Origin: Desulforhopalus singaporensis
GTDB lineage: Bacteria; Desulfobacterota; Desulfobulbia; Desulfobulbales; Desulfocapsaceae
Direction: 5' to 3'
NCBI RefSeq assembly: GCF_900104445.1
Contig: NZ_FNJI01000002.1
Span: 62,001 to 126,000, forward strand
DNA: 64,000 nucleotides
In this document: piece after piece, positions 26,640-35,500 of the stretch
Numbering within the stretch: position 1 is the first letter of the stretch
How the letters are laid out: each line of letters opens with the position of its first letter
Translations under genes and position numbers: made by a program
The notes under the pieces: model-generated
The model's database searches: none
What the model saw: the letters and a program-made list of their open reading frames with translations, nothing else
What the model was told of the DNA's origin: nothing

Positions 26640-27938
26640 ATGACCAAACAGACCAACGATTATAAAATAGCCGATATCACTCTTGCCCAGTGGGGACGTA
26701 AAGAGATTGAGATCGCGGAAACCGAAATGCCCGGCCTTATGGCGCTGCGCGAAGAATATGCCAGCAAGCAGCCGTTAAAGGGAGCCCGCATCGCCGGCTG
26801 TCTGCACATGACCATACAGACGGCTGTCTTGATGGAGACCCTCGTTGCGCTTGGCGCAGAGCTGCGCTGGTCCAGCTGTAATATCTTCTCAACCCAGGAC
26901 CATGCCGCTGCAGCTGTAGCCGCAGCCGGCATCCCGACCTTTGCCTGGAAAGGAGAAACCGAGGAGGAGTTCTGGTGGTGCATCGACCAGACAATTTTCG
27001 GTCCCGACGACTGGCGACCGAACATGGTGCTTGACGACGGTGGCGACCTGACGCTGGTTCTCCACCAGAAATACCATAACGAGTTGACAGGTATCCGCGG
27101 CATCAGCGAAGAGACCACCACCGGGGTTCACCGGCTCAACGAAATGGCAACCGCAGGCAGCCTTGGCTGTCCTGCCATCAATGTAAACGACTCGGTCACC
27201 AAATCCAAATTCGACAACCTCTACGGCTGCAGGGAATCCCTGATTGACGGAATCAAGCGAGCCACCGATGTGATGATCGCCGGCAAGAACTGTGTCGTCG
27301 TCGGTTACGGTGATGTCGGCAAGGGATGCGCCCAGGCGCTACGCGGCATGGGAGCGACGGTTTATATCGCCGAGATCGATCCTATCTGCGCCCTCCAGGC
27401 GGCGATGGAAGGGTACCGCGTGGTAACTGTTGAAGAAGTTGCCGCTATCGGCAACATATTCGTCACCTGTACCGGTAATCTCAAAGTGATAACCCGGGGC
27501 CACATGGAGATGATGCCCGACGAGGCCATCGTCTGCAATATCGGGCATTTCGACTCTGAAATCGATATCGCAGGAATACGGGATCTTGAGTGGGACAACA
27601 TCAAGCCCCAGGTAGACCACGTCATCTTTCCCGACGGCAAAAAAATCATCGTCCTGGCTGAAGGACGCCTGGTTAACCTTGGTTGCGCCACCGGCCATCC
27701 CAGTTTCGTGATGAGCAACTCCTTCACCAATCAGGTCCTGGCACAGATAGAGCTTTGGCAAAATGCTGAAAAATACGAAAAGCAGGTCTATTTCCTGCCG
27801 AAGTCCCTCGATGAGAAGGTCGCCAGACTTCACCTGCAGAAGATCGGGGCTAACCTGACCACCCTCAGCCAGGAGCAGGCGGACTATATAGGGGTGAAGG
27901 TTGAAGGCCCGTATAAGCCCGAGTATTACCGCTACTGA
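26640..27938 (+). CDS. ahcY: Adenosylhomocysteinase
   Basis: 432 residues. Diagnostic features are [14 protein letters not shown] near residue 85, [18 protein letters not shown], the NAD+ motif [18 protein letters not shown] near residue 222, and the C-terminal [10 protein letters not shown] that reaches into the partner subunit. It hydrolyses S-adenosylhomocysteine to adenosine and homocysteine, removing the product inhibitor of SAM-dependent methylation. It is downstream of metK and likely in the same transcript. Confidence 0.98.
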   Translation: MTKQTNDYKIADITLAQWGRKEIEIAETEMPGLMALREEYASKQPLKGARIAGCLHMTIQTAVLMETLVALGAELRWSSCNIFSTQDHAAAAVAAAGIPTFAWKGETEEEFWWCIDQTIFGPDDWRPNMVLDDGGDLTLVLHQKYHNELTGIRGISEETTTGVHRLNEMATAGSLGCPAINVNDSVTKSKFDNLYGCRESLIDGIKRATDVMIAGKNCVVVGYGDVGKGCAQALRGMGATVYIAEIDPICALQAAMEGYRVVTVEEVAAIGNIFVTCTGNLKVITRGHMEMMPDEAIVCNIGHFDSEIDIAGIRDLEWDNIKPQVDHVIFPDGKKIIVLAEGRLVNLGCATGHPSFVMSNSFTNQVLAQIELWQNAEKYEKQVYFLPKSLDEKVARLHLQKIGANLTTLSQEQADYIGVKVEGPYKPEYYRY

Positions 27939-27959
27939 GCTGTTTTCATTCTTTCCCAT

Positions 27960-27991
27960 CGCTCCGGCCGATTCGATCATCAGCCGGAGCG
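27960..27991. terminator. Stem-loop between convergent ahcY and birA
   Basis: CGCTCCGGC (27960-27968) pairs with GCCGGAGCG (27983-27991) around a 14-nt loop. Only TTTG follows on the plus strand. Position between convergent genes supports a terminator, probably for metK-ahcY. Confidence 0.6.
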
Positions 27992-27997
27992 TTTGAG

Positions 27998-28747
27998 TCA
28001 GGCCTTACGCGCAAGCTCCACGTCACCGGAGAGAACCTTGTGCAGGCGGCCGTCCTCACCCCTGAGATAGAGATTTCCTGTTTCATCCGGGCCAAGAGAC
28101 AGTCCGCTGACCAGTTCTCCATAGACATCAACGCACGTCAGGTTCTTGCCAAGCAGATAATCCATTCTGCGCCACTGGTCAAGGACAGGCCCGAACCCTT
28201 GCTGTTCAAAAATATCGATCTCTTGAGCCAGCGCCTGGACCACTTTTTCACCAAGAAGCCGCAGATCAAAGGTTACGCCAGCCAGTTCATGGAGACTTGT
28301 CACCTTTTGCTGCAACTCGGCCGGGAAGCTGCCTGTCTTCTGGTTGACGTTGATCCCTATGCCGATAACGGCGTACCTCTTTTCTGGCGGTGCCGTAAGA
28401 TCAGAACTCTCTGCGAGGATTCCAGCACATTTTCTACCGTCAAAAAAGACATCGTTGGGCCATTTCAGCTGAACCTTTTTGTCAACCATTAAGGAGAGGA
28501 GCCTCGCCACCGCAACTCCCGCGACCATGGTCAGCTTAGGGTATTCCTCGGCACCAACAGTTGGACGTACGATGCAGGAGCAGTAGAGCCCCTGCCCTGC
28601 GGTAGAATGCCACTGTTTGCCGAGCCTGCCTCGCCCTGCGGTCTGGGCCTTGGCGCATACTGCAACACCTGATTCGCAGCCTTTTTCGGCAAGTTCTTTT
28701 GCCTTGCGGTTGGTCGAATCCAGCTGGTCATACCAGTAAATTTTCAT
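27998..28747 (-). CDS. birA: Biotin--[acetyl-CoA-carboxylase] ligase
   Basis: 249 residues. The catalytic domain shows QLDSTNRKAKELA at the N-terminus, the biotinyl-AMP loop TAGRGRLGKQWHS near residue 48 and KWPNDVFFDGRKCAGILAE near residue 105, then a short C-terminal SH3-like domain. There is no N-terminal helix-turn-helix, so it should not act as the bio-operon repressor. The frame opens 14 codons further upstream, but that region lies inside the dsrD terminator; ATG 28747 gives the family-type start MKIYWYDQLDSTN. Confidence 0.92.
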   Translation of the reverse strand: MKIYWYDQLDSTNRKAKELAEKGCESGVAVCAKAQTAGRGRLGKQWHSTAGQGLYCSCIVRPTVGAEEYPKLTMVAGVAVARLLSLMVDKKVQLKWPNDVFFDGRKCAGILAESSDLTAPPEKRYAVIGIGINVNQKTGSFPAELQQKVTSLHELAGVTFDLRLLGEKVVQALAQEIDIFEQQGFGPVLDQWRRMDYLLGKNLTCVDVYGELVSGLSLGPDETGNLYLRGEDGRLHKVLSGDVELARKA

Positions 28748-28776
28748 CTTCTTGTCTGGTGATTTGGGGACAAATA

Positions 28777-28811
28777 GAAAAGGCACCATGGAGCAGATGC
28801 TCCCGGTGCCT
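28777..28811 (-). terminator. Rho-independent terminator of the dsrABD operon
   Basis: On the minus strand AGGCACC and GGTGCCT form the outer stem, with an inner GGAGC/GCTCC stem, followed by TTTTCTATTT. It lies 32 bp after the dsrD stop and separates the dissimilatory sulfite reductase transcript from birA. Confidence 0.9.
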
Positions 28812-28842
28812 CTACGAACGGTGACGCAAAAAAGACAAGATA

Positions 28843-29085
28843 TTAATCTTCCTTCGAGTGTTCCTCGTCCTGAATACGTGACGGAATTCCATACATGGTG
28901 GTGGAACCGGAAGACCAGAACGCAAGGCGGCCTTCTCTAACCATCTCGTTGGCGACATTTTTGATAACCCGCGGCTTGCTGTCAGGATCACATGCATAGA
29001 AATCCTTGATGTACAGCTGCGGCTTCGGAGATTTAGTAGCTTTCTCCTCTATGGCGTCTTTTAATGCTTCTTTATCCAGTGCCAT
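28843..29085 (-). CDS. dsrD: Dissimilatory sulfite reductase accessory protein DsrD
   Basis: 80 residues, the standard DsrD size, with the winged-helix pattern (LKDAIEEKATKS, PRVIKNVANEMVREGRLAFWSSGSTTMYG; split: PRVIKNVANEMVREGRLAF, WSSGSTTMYG). DsrD occurs in sulfite-reducing organisms with reductive-type DsrAB and is reported to stimulate sulfite reduction allosterically. Its presence argues for sulfate/sulfite reduction over oxidative sulfur metabolism. It is the last gene of the operon, 92 bp after dsrB. Confidence 0.96.
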   Translation of the reverse strand: MALDKEALKDAIEEKATKSPKPQLYIKDFYACDPDSKPRVIKNVANEMVREGRLAFWSSGSTTMYGIPSRIQDEEHSKED

Positions 29086-29129
29086 AATCCTACTCCTCTA
29101 TTTGTAGAGATTGAAGAAAGCATCGGTTC

Positions 29130-29155
29130 AGCCGGAGCCGAAAACGACTCCGGCT
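29130..29155 (-). promoter_or_regulatory. Intercistronic stem-loop between dsrB and dsrD
   Basis: AGCCGGAG (29130-29137) pairs perfectly with CTCCGGCT (29148-29155), with an additional CG/CG pair around an AAAA (UUUU in RNA) loop. On the transcribed minus strand no T run follows, so it is unlikely to be a full terminator. Such structures often protect upstream mRNA from 3' decay or mark a processing site. Confidence 0.6.
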
Positions 29156-29177
29156 AAAAACCTTCATTCCTGCTTTG

Positions 29178-30305
29178 TTATTTTACATGGCTGCTGTACT
29201 TAAACTGCGTGGTGGTACGCCACGTATCATATGCAAGACGATAGTCGTCGATGCTCTTCTCTGTGAACGGGATGTCACATTTTTCAAAAAATCTTTCCCA
29301 GCCGATTCTCTCAGCCCAGTCACCGATACGCTCGTACTTTTTGGCGTCCGCTGCATACGCTTCAAGAATCTTCTTAACCGCTTGAACCGTCTCCGGCCAG
29401 CGCGGGGTGTTGTTCGGCAGGTAAGGAATTACCAGCTTGGAAAACTTTGGCTCGGAAATTCTGTTTGAAACCTTACCGCCCACCAGGATTGCGATACCGT
29501 CGCCTTCAGGGTCGGCAAGCGGCATGGCGGGGCACATGGTGTAGCAGTTACCGCAGAACATACAGCGGTCAACATTAACCTTGACGGTCTTGATCTCCTT
29601 GCCGTCAATTTCAGCTTTTGCAGGTTTAACTGCGCCAAGCGGACAGGATGCGATAGCAAGCGGAAGCTCGCAGACGCCGGTAATACGCTTGTTGTCGATC
29701 ATCGGCGGCTTACGGTGAATACCGAGGATGGCGATATCCGAAGCGTGAACAGCACCACACATGTTGAGACAGCAGGCGAGGGCGATGCGCACCTGTGCCG
29801 GCAGTGTCATGGAGGTGAAGTAGTCGAACAGTTCATCCATTACCGCTTTGACAACACCTGAAGCATCGGTTGCCGGAGTGTGGCAGTGTACCCAGCCCTG
29901 GGTGTGAACGATATTGGTCACACCGGCGCCGGTTCCACCTACGGGATACTTGGTTCCGTAGGTGGCAAGCGTGTCAAGAAGAGGCTGAACCTTGTCCTTG
30001 GAATCAACCATGAACTCGATGTTGTTCCGGGTGGTGAAACGCAGGTACCCGTCACAATGCTTATCAGCGATATCACAAACTTCACGGATGTACTCAACAG
30101 ATACGAGACGAGCGCACCCTACACGAACGGTATACACTTCGGCACCGGTTTCAGATTTGTGCATCAGCACGCCGGGCTGAGTGATTTCGTGCCACAGCCA
30201 CTTTCCTTTGTTTTCCTTGATCACGGCCGGAAAGAACTGTTCGTAATGTGGGGGACCAAGATCTGAAATGCGGCCATCCATTGGTTTGTCCGGATTATAA
30301 CCCAT
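29178..30305 (-). CDS. dsrB: Dissimilatory sulfite reductase beta subunit
   Basis: 375 residues. The siroheme-4Fe-4S domain is shown by [14 protein letters not shown] and the cluster site [13 protein letters not shown] near residue 180; a ferredoxin insert carries [15 protein letters not shown] near residue 250. With DsrA it forms the alpha2-beta2 enzyme that reduces sulfite with siroheme, passing sulfur to DsrC as a trisulfide. It follows dsrA by 52 bp with AAGGAG before the ATG. Length and motifs are canonical. Confidence 0.98.
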   Translation of the reverse strand: MGYNPDKPMDGRISDLGPPHYEQFFPAVIKENKGKWLWHEITQPGVLMHKSETGAEVYTVRVGCARLVSVEYIREVCDIADKHCDGYLRFTTRNNIEFMVDSKDKVQPLLDTLATYGTKYPVGGTGAGVTNIVHTQGWVHCHTPATDASGVVKAVMDELFDYFTSMTLPAQVRIALACCLNMCGAVHASDIAILGIHRKPPMIDNKRITGVCELPLAIASCPLGAVKPAKAEIDGKEIKTVKVNVDRCMFCGNCYTMCPAMPLADPEGDGIAILVGGKVSNRISEPKFSKLVIPYLPNNTPRWPETVQAVKKILEAYAADAKKYERIGDWAERIGWERFFEKCDIPFTEKSIDDYRLAYDTWRTTTQFKYSSHVK

Positions 30306-30357
30306 TGTTAATTCTCCTTGTATTTAATATGAATTTTAGCTCAAATTAAAATCGTAA

Positions 30358-31638
30358 TTAAGCAGCGTGCTTTCTACGGAATTCGTCGATATCACGCTCG
30401 AAACCGCCTTCAACCTCTTCTTCCTTCCAGAATACGTATGGGTTTGAACGAGGTTCTTTCACGTGCTGCGGAATCGGCTCGATACCCATAACTTTGAGGA
30501 AAGTCGGAAGACCAAGTCTCTGCATGGTTTCACCGACACGCTCGCGGTTCTTGCCTACTTCCATCCACCAGTCCCATACGCCTTCGATGAACTCTACCAG
30601 TTCCTCGAAATCGTTATCGGCGGATACCTTCATGAAAGGTACGATCAGGGTGGAGAACTGAGCACCGTCGAGGATAGGAGCTTTTGCGCCTACACAGATT
30701 GAAGCACCCTGGTCGGCACCGGGACGCAGTGCGCGGGGCATTACGTTGATGCAGTGCATGCAACGGGTACATTCGGCATCGTCAATTTTCAGCTCGTCCC
30801 CTTCCATCCACATACATTCGGTCGGACACAGGTCGATCACTTCTTTCTGGATATCGAACTTGCCCCAGTCTTTGCCTGAGTGGGCACCGCCGTTTGCAGG
30901 ATAGTTGCCTGCTACATACTCTTTTACCGCAGCCTGATCGATGCGGATGTTATCTTTCCAGGTACCGATGACGGAAATATCGGAACGGGCGATGGACGCA
31001 ACGCAGTCGTTGGGGCAACCGGAAAACTTGAACTTGAACTTGTACGGGAATGCCGGGCGATGGATCTCATCCTGGTAGTGCATGGTCAGGAAGTGACAGC
31101 ACTCTTCGGTGTCGTAGCAGGACCATTCGCAGCGGGACTGGCCGATGCAGTTGGCAGGAGTACGCAGGTTGGAACCGGAACCACCCAGGTCCTGTCCCAT
31201 CTCGTGGGTCAGATCCCAGAAGAACGGCTCGAGATTTTCAGTACGGGTACCCAGAAGAATAACGTCGCCGGTGGAACCGTGGAAGTTGGTCATACCGGAA
31301 CCGTGCTTTTCCCAAAGATCCATCAACTTGCGAAGGTTGGCGGTTGAATAGTACTTGGAAGCCGGTTGTGCGACGCGAACGGTGTGGAAATGCTCGACAC
31401 CGGGGAATTGCTTGGGCAGGTCGGCATAACGGCCGACAATACCACCACCGTAACCGAAAACACCTACGATACCACCGTGCTTCCAGTGAGTGATTCTATC
31501 TTTGTAGGACAGCTCCAGGATACCAAGGATGTCCCAACATTCAGGCTTTGTTTCCGCCTGCTTTTTAATGTCGGTAACGAAGCTTGGCCACGGGCCACTC
31601 TCCAATTGATCCAACAAGGGCGTCTCATGCTTTGCCAT
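30358..31638 (-). CDS. dsrA: Dissimilatory sulfite reductase alpha subunit
   Basis: 426 residues. The siroheme-linked 4Fe-4S cluster ligands are the CX5C in NCIGQSRCEWSC near residue 175 and the CX3C in FSGCPNDCVAS near residue 210; the ferredoxin insert shows CTRCMHCINVMPRAL near residue 290. Catalytic subunit of the terminal step of sulfate respiration in the cytoplasm. AAAGGAGG is optimally placed before the ATG, consistent with very high expression. Promoter and ~170-nt leader are described separately. Confidence 0.98.
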   Translation of the reverse strand: MAKHETPLLDQLESGPWPSFVTDIKKQAETKPECWDILGILELSYKDRITHWKHGGIVGVFGYGGGIVGRYADLPKQFPGVEHFHTVRVAQPASKYYSTANLRKLMDLWEKHGSGMTNFHGSTGDVILLGTRTENLEPFFWDLTHEMGQDLGGSGSNLRTPANCIGQSRCEWSCYDTEECCHFLTMHYQDEIHRPAFPYKFKFKFSGCPNDCVASIARSDISVIGTWKDNIRIDQAAVKEYVAGNYPANGGAHSGKDWGKFDIQKEVIDLCPTECMWMEGDELKIDDAECTRCMHCINVMPRALRPGADQGASICVGAKAPILDGAQFSTLIVPFMKVSADNDFEELVEFIEGVWDWWMEVGKNRERVGETMQRLGLPTFLKVMGIEPIPQHVKEPRSNPYVFWKEEEVEGGFERDIDEFRRKHAA

Positions 31639-31815
31639 GATTTCCTCCTTTGAATTACAGTTTGAACTTCTACCTTAACCAAAATCATACTAAAGCCGAG
31701 CACCAGTGGCTGATCTTCAGCTTTATTTCAATAATGCTGGATCATAATCGTATCTATCCGATCTACTGTTCGAATACGTTTCTAGATACAATCATGAAAG
31801 TTGATTCAGCGTGTG

Positions 31816-31844
31816 AGAATATCTTCGCTATGCCGTTTTGTCAA
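31816..31844 (-). promoter_or_regulatory. Predicted sigma70 promoter of dsrABD
   Basis: On the minus strand a perfect TTGACA (31844-31839), a 17-bp spacer and TATTCT (31821-31816). Transcription would begin near 31808, leaving a leader of about 170 nt before dsrA. The leader can form a TAGATAC/GTATCTA stem (31783-31789 with 31750-31756) and a longer structured segment nearer the gene. The promoter lies just after the pgi stop codon. Confidence 0.75.
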
Positions 31845-31915
31845 CAAAAATCGGCCCCGATCATCCCCTGCGACTGAACCGTCATTCACCCACTGTTACT
31901 ACCACTCCGGCCATT

Positions 31916-33499
31916 TCAGAGCTGTTTGAGAAAATAGTTTTCGAGGCTGTCCGGATCGGATTCTCTCTTCGATATTTCGGCAATGAACCTGGTTGCCAGC
32001 GCCTTGCCGAGCTGAACCCCCTCCTGATCAAACGAGTTTATGTTCCAGACGAACCCCTGAAAGATAATTTTCGCCTCGTAAAGAGCCAGAAGAGCCCCCA
32101 TGGTTTTGGGGGTAAGGCGTTGTGCCAGCAGCAGAGAAGAGGGTCTGTTACCGGGAAAAACCCTGTTGGGATTGTCCGACTCTTTACCCGCCGCAAGAGC
32201 CACCATCTGAGCGAAAAGGTTTGCCAGGAGTTTTTCCTGAGAGGTCGTGTTTTCTACGGTTTGATCAAGGCCAGACTGGGAGCGTCTGAATCCGATGAAT
32301 TCCACGGGAACAATCTCCGTTCCCTGGTGCAGCAGCTGGTAAAAGGCATGCTGCCCGTTTGTTCCCGGCTCTCCCCAGACTATCGGCCCGGTAGTCGATG
32401 CAACCGGTTGCCCGTTTCTCTGCAGAGATTTTCCGTTACTCTCCATGTCGCACTGCTGGAGATGGGCGGGAAACCGGTGCATCGCCTGGCTGTAAGGCAG
32501 AACAGCCAGACTCCTGCAGCCGAGAAAATTATGGTTCCAGACCCCGATCAGAGCCATCAGCAGCGGAATATTCTGTTCAAGCCGTTCTTCTTCGGCCATC
32601 TCGTCGAGCAGCGCGGCTCCTTCCAGAAACTGCTTTAACTGTTCCATTCCCAGAAAAAAACCGAGGCTTGCCGCACCAACCATTGAACAGGTGGAATATC
32701 GTCCGCCGATATATTCGTACATATGGAAGGTTTCAAGATAGTCACCACTGTTATCCATCCTGCTGCCCTCACCCGTCACCGCAATACAGTGATCCGCCGG
32801 GTTAAGCCCTGCTTTTTTCAGGGCAGCGCGAACGATCTCTTCATTGGTCAGGGTCTCAAGGGTAGTCCCGCTCTTGGAGACGATATTGACAAGCGTTGTC
32901 GACAGGTCCACCTGGCTCAGCACGGCTACGGCATCGTCAGGGTCGACGTTGGCGATAAACCTGACCGTCCTGCCTTCTTTACCGTAACACTTCAGACCCT
33001 CATATACCGCACGCGGGCCGAGGTCCGATCCGCCGATACCGATGTGAACCAGGGAGGTAAACCGCTGCTGTCGATGATTGACAATCACTCCTGAATCGAG
33101 TTTTTCAAGAAAAGAGGCCAGTTTATCCAATTGGCCCGCCGCGCTTGCCGTAGCCTCCGGGTGGCATGGCAAGGCGCTGAAGAGATCGCGGCAGGCCGTG
33201 TGGAGAACCTGGCGGTTTTCACTCTCCACCCCCTCTATCCTGTTGGCCACGGCCCCCCTTCGCAGAGCCTTGAACTGTTCCACCAGTTCGAGCTCCCGGC
33301 TCATGTCGGACAGTCCCTGCAGCACGTGGTGATCGATGCGCTGGGTACCGTAGTGCAGATTCACCAAGGGCGACCGGCAGACAAATTTTTGCAGCCGGTC
33401 ATCTTCAAACAGCGCACCCTTCCGGGTAAGGTCGTACGGCCTTTGGGCACATCGCCTGAGTCCGGAAAAAGCCTTAGTCTGTGTGAAATTCTTGTACAT
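31916..33499 (-). CDS. pgi: Glucose-6-phosphate isomerase
   Basis: 527 residues. Sugar-phosphate contacts are visible in HIGIGGSDLGPRAVYEGL and VNIVSKSGTTLETLTNE. The catalytic glutamate/histidine region is GTNGQHAFYQLLHQGTEIVP, and the lysine motif DQEGVQLGKAL is near the end. It interconverts glucose-6- and fructose-6-phosphate. ATG 33499 (MYKNF) is preferred; a TTG seven codons earlier is also open. It lies 29 bp after rpe on the same strand and is the last gene of the dnaG-rpoD-dprA-rpe-pgi run. Confidence 0.95.
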   Translation of the reverse strand: MYKNFTQTKAFSGLRRCAQRPYDLTRKGALFEDDRLQKFVCRSPLVNLHYGTQRIDHHVLQGLSDMSRELELVEQFKALRRGAVANRIEGVESENRQVLHTACRDLFSALPCHPEATASAAGQLDKLASFLEKLDSGVIVNHRQQRFTSLVHIGIGGSDLGPRAVYEGLKCYGKEGRTVRFIANVDPDDAVAVLSQVDLSTTLVNIVSKSGTTLETLTNEEIVRAALKKAGLNPADHCIAVTGEGSRMDNSGDYLETFHMYEYIGGRYSTCSMVGAASLGFFLGMEQLKQFLEGAALLDEMAEEERLEQNIPLLMALIGVWNHNFLGCRSLAVLPYSQAMHRFPAHLQQCDMESNGKSLQRNGQPVASTTGPIVWGEPGTNGQHAFYQLLHQGTEIVPVEFIGFRRSQSGLDQTVENTTSQEKLLANLFAQMVALAAGKESDNPNRVFPGNRPSSLLLAQRLTPKTMGALLALYEAKIIFQGFVWNINSFDQEGVQLGKALATRFIAEISKRESDPDSLENYFLKQL

Positions 33500-33528
33500 C
33501 CCCACCCCAGTGCAATTCAAGGCCCCGG

Positions 33529-34215
33529 TTACGCCCGGTACCGAGCAGCGCCCTCTTCCCCGTTTTTTTTCAGAGCGCTTATTGTTTCCAGGTAATCGTC
33601 GCTGCCGTAGACCGCCGATCCGGCGACAAACACGTTAGCCCCGGCCTCGGCCACGTCGGCGATGGACAGTGGACTGATGCCGCCATCGACCTCTATATCG
33701 ACGTCCAGCCCCATGACATCGATGGTCTGCCGCAGCTGCCATATCTTGCCAAGGGAAGAGGGTATAAACGATTGGCCGCCAAAGCCGGGATTCACAGACA
33801 TGAGCATAACTATATCCACATCTTCGAGGATATAATCAAGCACCGTCAGCGGTGTCGCCGGATTAAGCACAACCCCCGGCCTCCTGCCCTTCTCCCTGAT
33901 CCTGGACACGGTCCGGTGGAGGTGGGTACACGCCTCTGCATGAACGGTTATCCAATCGGCACCTGCATCGGCAAAGGCATCAACATATCTGTCAGGATCG
34001 CTGATCATCAGATGAACGTCCAGCGGTGTTGTTGCCACTCTCTTGGCCGCCTCGACCACCAGGGGCCCGATGGTTATGTTCGGTACAAAGTGGCCGTCCA
34101 TCACGTCTATATGAATAACATCGGCACCGGCTTTTTCGACGGCTCTTATCTCCTGGCCGAGCCTGGTAAAATCGGCCGACAGAATCGAGGGCGCAATCTG
34201 GATTTTTCGACTCAT
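33529..34215 (-). CDS. rpe: Ribulose-phosphate 3-epimerase
   Basis: 228 residues of TIM-barrel type: IAPSILSADFTRLGQE at the N-terminus, the metal/phosphate segment IHIDVMDGHFVPNITIG, LMSVNPGFGGQSFIP near residue 143, and EVDGGISPLSIADVAEAGA. It links ribulose-5- and xylulose-5-phosphate in the pentose phosphate pathway. ATG 34215 has AAGGA upstream; the longer frame (to 34296) overlaps dprA and adds non-homologous residues. Confidence 0.96.
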   Translation of the reverse strand: MSRKIQIAPSILSADFTRLGQEIRAVEKAGADVIHIDVMDGHFVPNITIGPLVVEAAKRVATTPLDVHLMISDPDRYVDAFADAGADWITVHAEACTHLHRTVSRIREKGRRPGVVLNPATPLTVLDYILEDVDIVMLMSVNPGFGGQSFIPSSLGKIWQLRQTIDVMGLDVDIEVDGGISPLSIADVAEAGANVFVAGSAVYGSDDYLETISALKKNGEEGAARYRA

Positions 34216-34273
34216 GGTATATCCTTGTATGATCTGTTTATTGATTGAACAAATTATCGCCGCCTGCAGCCGG

Positions 34274-35467
34274 TCAATCGCTTCGGCCGCCGCCAACCTT
34301 TGTCACCTGCCCGCCGGGCAACAGCTCGACCAGCCCTTCAAGCTCCAACATGAGCAGCAACTCGCTCACCCGCGAGGAATCGAGACCTGAACGCTCAACA
34401 ATAACATCCCTGCTCTGGGGGTAACAGTCGACGCACTGTAACAGTGCATGTTCGTCCGGGTCAAGATCAGGCGCACAATTTTGTAGCCGGGCAGGATCGT
34501 CGCGCATCCTTCCTGCGGCTGCGGCACCGCAGCTGGCCGCACCGTCCATTTCGACCAGGATATCATCGACATTCTGCACCAGCTTCGCCCCCTGCTGCAG
34601 GAGCCAGTGAGTGCCTTCGCTCTTGAAGGAGTCGACCTGTCCAGGGACTGCAAAGATTTCCCGGCCAAGATCAAGTCCGATCTGGGCGGTGATAAGCGAA
34701 CCCGATTTTTTTGCCGCCTCCACCACAACCACCCCCTGAGTCAGGCCGGCGATAATCCTGTTGCGAGCCGGGAACCTGAACGGTTCCGGCCGGGTGCCAA
34801 GAGGATACTCGGAGACCACCAATCCGCTACGGCGGATCTTTTCCAGCAGGGACAAGTTCTGTTTCGGATAGATTACATCGAGTCCGCAACCGAGGACGGC
34901 AACGGTCATTCCACCGCACTGCAAAGCTCCCTCGTGGGCATGGGTATCAATCCCCAGAGCAAGTCCGGAGACGACCACCACCCCTTTTGCTGCAAGCAAG
35001 GAACAGAGCCCGGTACAGATTCGCCGGCCGTACCCGGTTGCCGCCCGGGAGCCGACAACAGCAACGGAGGGTCTGGTCAGCAGGGAGGGATCTCCCTGCA
35101 CATAGAGTACCGGCGGAGGATCAACCAGGTGCCTCAGCTGGCCTGGATAATCCGCGTCCTGCCAGCATATCGCCTGGCCGCCAGATTTTTCGATCCTGTC
35201 AAGTTCGACCAGCGCCCGTTCCCGTGCCCTGCCGATTTCCCTGAACCCGTCAAGCTGCTTTGTCCTGATTCCCTGAATTTTCCGACTCTTTTCAACGGAG
35301 GCTCCAAGAGCAGCTCCGGGGGAGGTGTAGTGGTTGACGAGGCGCCAGAACCCTGTCACACCCAACCCCGGAATAAAACTCAACGTTATCCAGTCAACTA
35401 TGGAATTCAAAAGAAGATATGCTCTTATTTTGATCAAATAAAGATAAATAGACACTATCGCAATCAA
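34274..35467 (-). CDS. dprA: DNA-processing protein DprA
   Basis: Up to 397 residues. The Rossmann-like core is shown by VAVVGSRAATGYGR, VVSGLALGIDTHAHEGAL, VLGCGLDVIYP, FPARNRIIAGLTQGVVVVEA and AVPGQVDSFKSEGTHWLL. A C-terminal winged-helix (~residues 335-390) follows. DprA loads RecA onto incoming single-stranded DNA in transformation. The start is uncertain: TTG at 35467 is the earliest, and another TTG near 35405 would remove an odd N-terminal stretch. It follows rpoD by 33 bp. Confidence 0.92.
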   Translation of the reverse strand: MIAIVSIYLYLIKIRAYLLLNSIVDWITLSFIPGLGVTGFWRLVNHYTSPGAALGASVEKSRKIQGIRTKQLDGFREIGRARERALVELDRIEKSGGQAICWQDADYPGQLRHLVDPPPVLYVQGDPSLLTRPSVAVVGSRAATGYGRRICTGLCSLLAAKGVVVVSGLALGIDTHAHEGALQCGGMTVAVLGCGLDVIYPKQNLSLLEKIRRSGLVVSEYPLGTRPEPFRFPARNRIIAGLTQGVVVVEAAKKSGSLITAQIGLDLGREIFAVPGQVDSFKSEGTHWLLQQGAKLVQNVDDILVEMDGAASCGAAAAGRMRDDPARLQNCAPDLDPDEHALLQCVDCYPQSRDVIVERSGLDSSRVSELLLMLELEGLVELLPGGQVTKVGGGRSD

Positions 35468-35500
35468 GCTGCAAAGCGCAGTCTACCGCCTGTCACCCCT

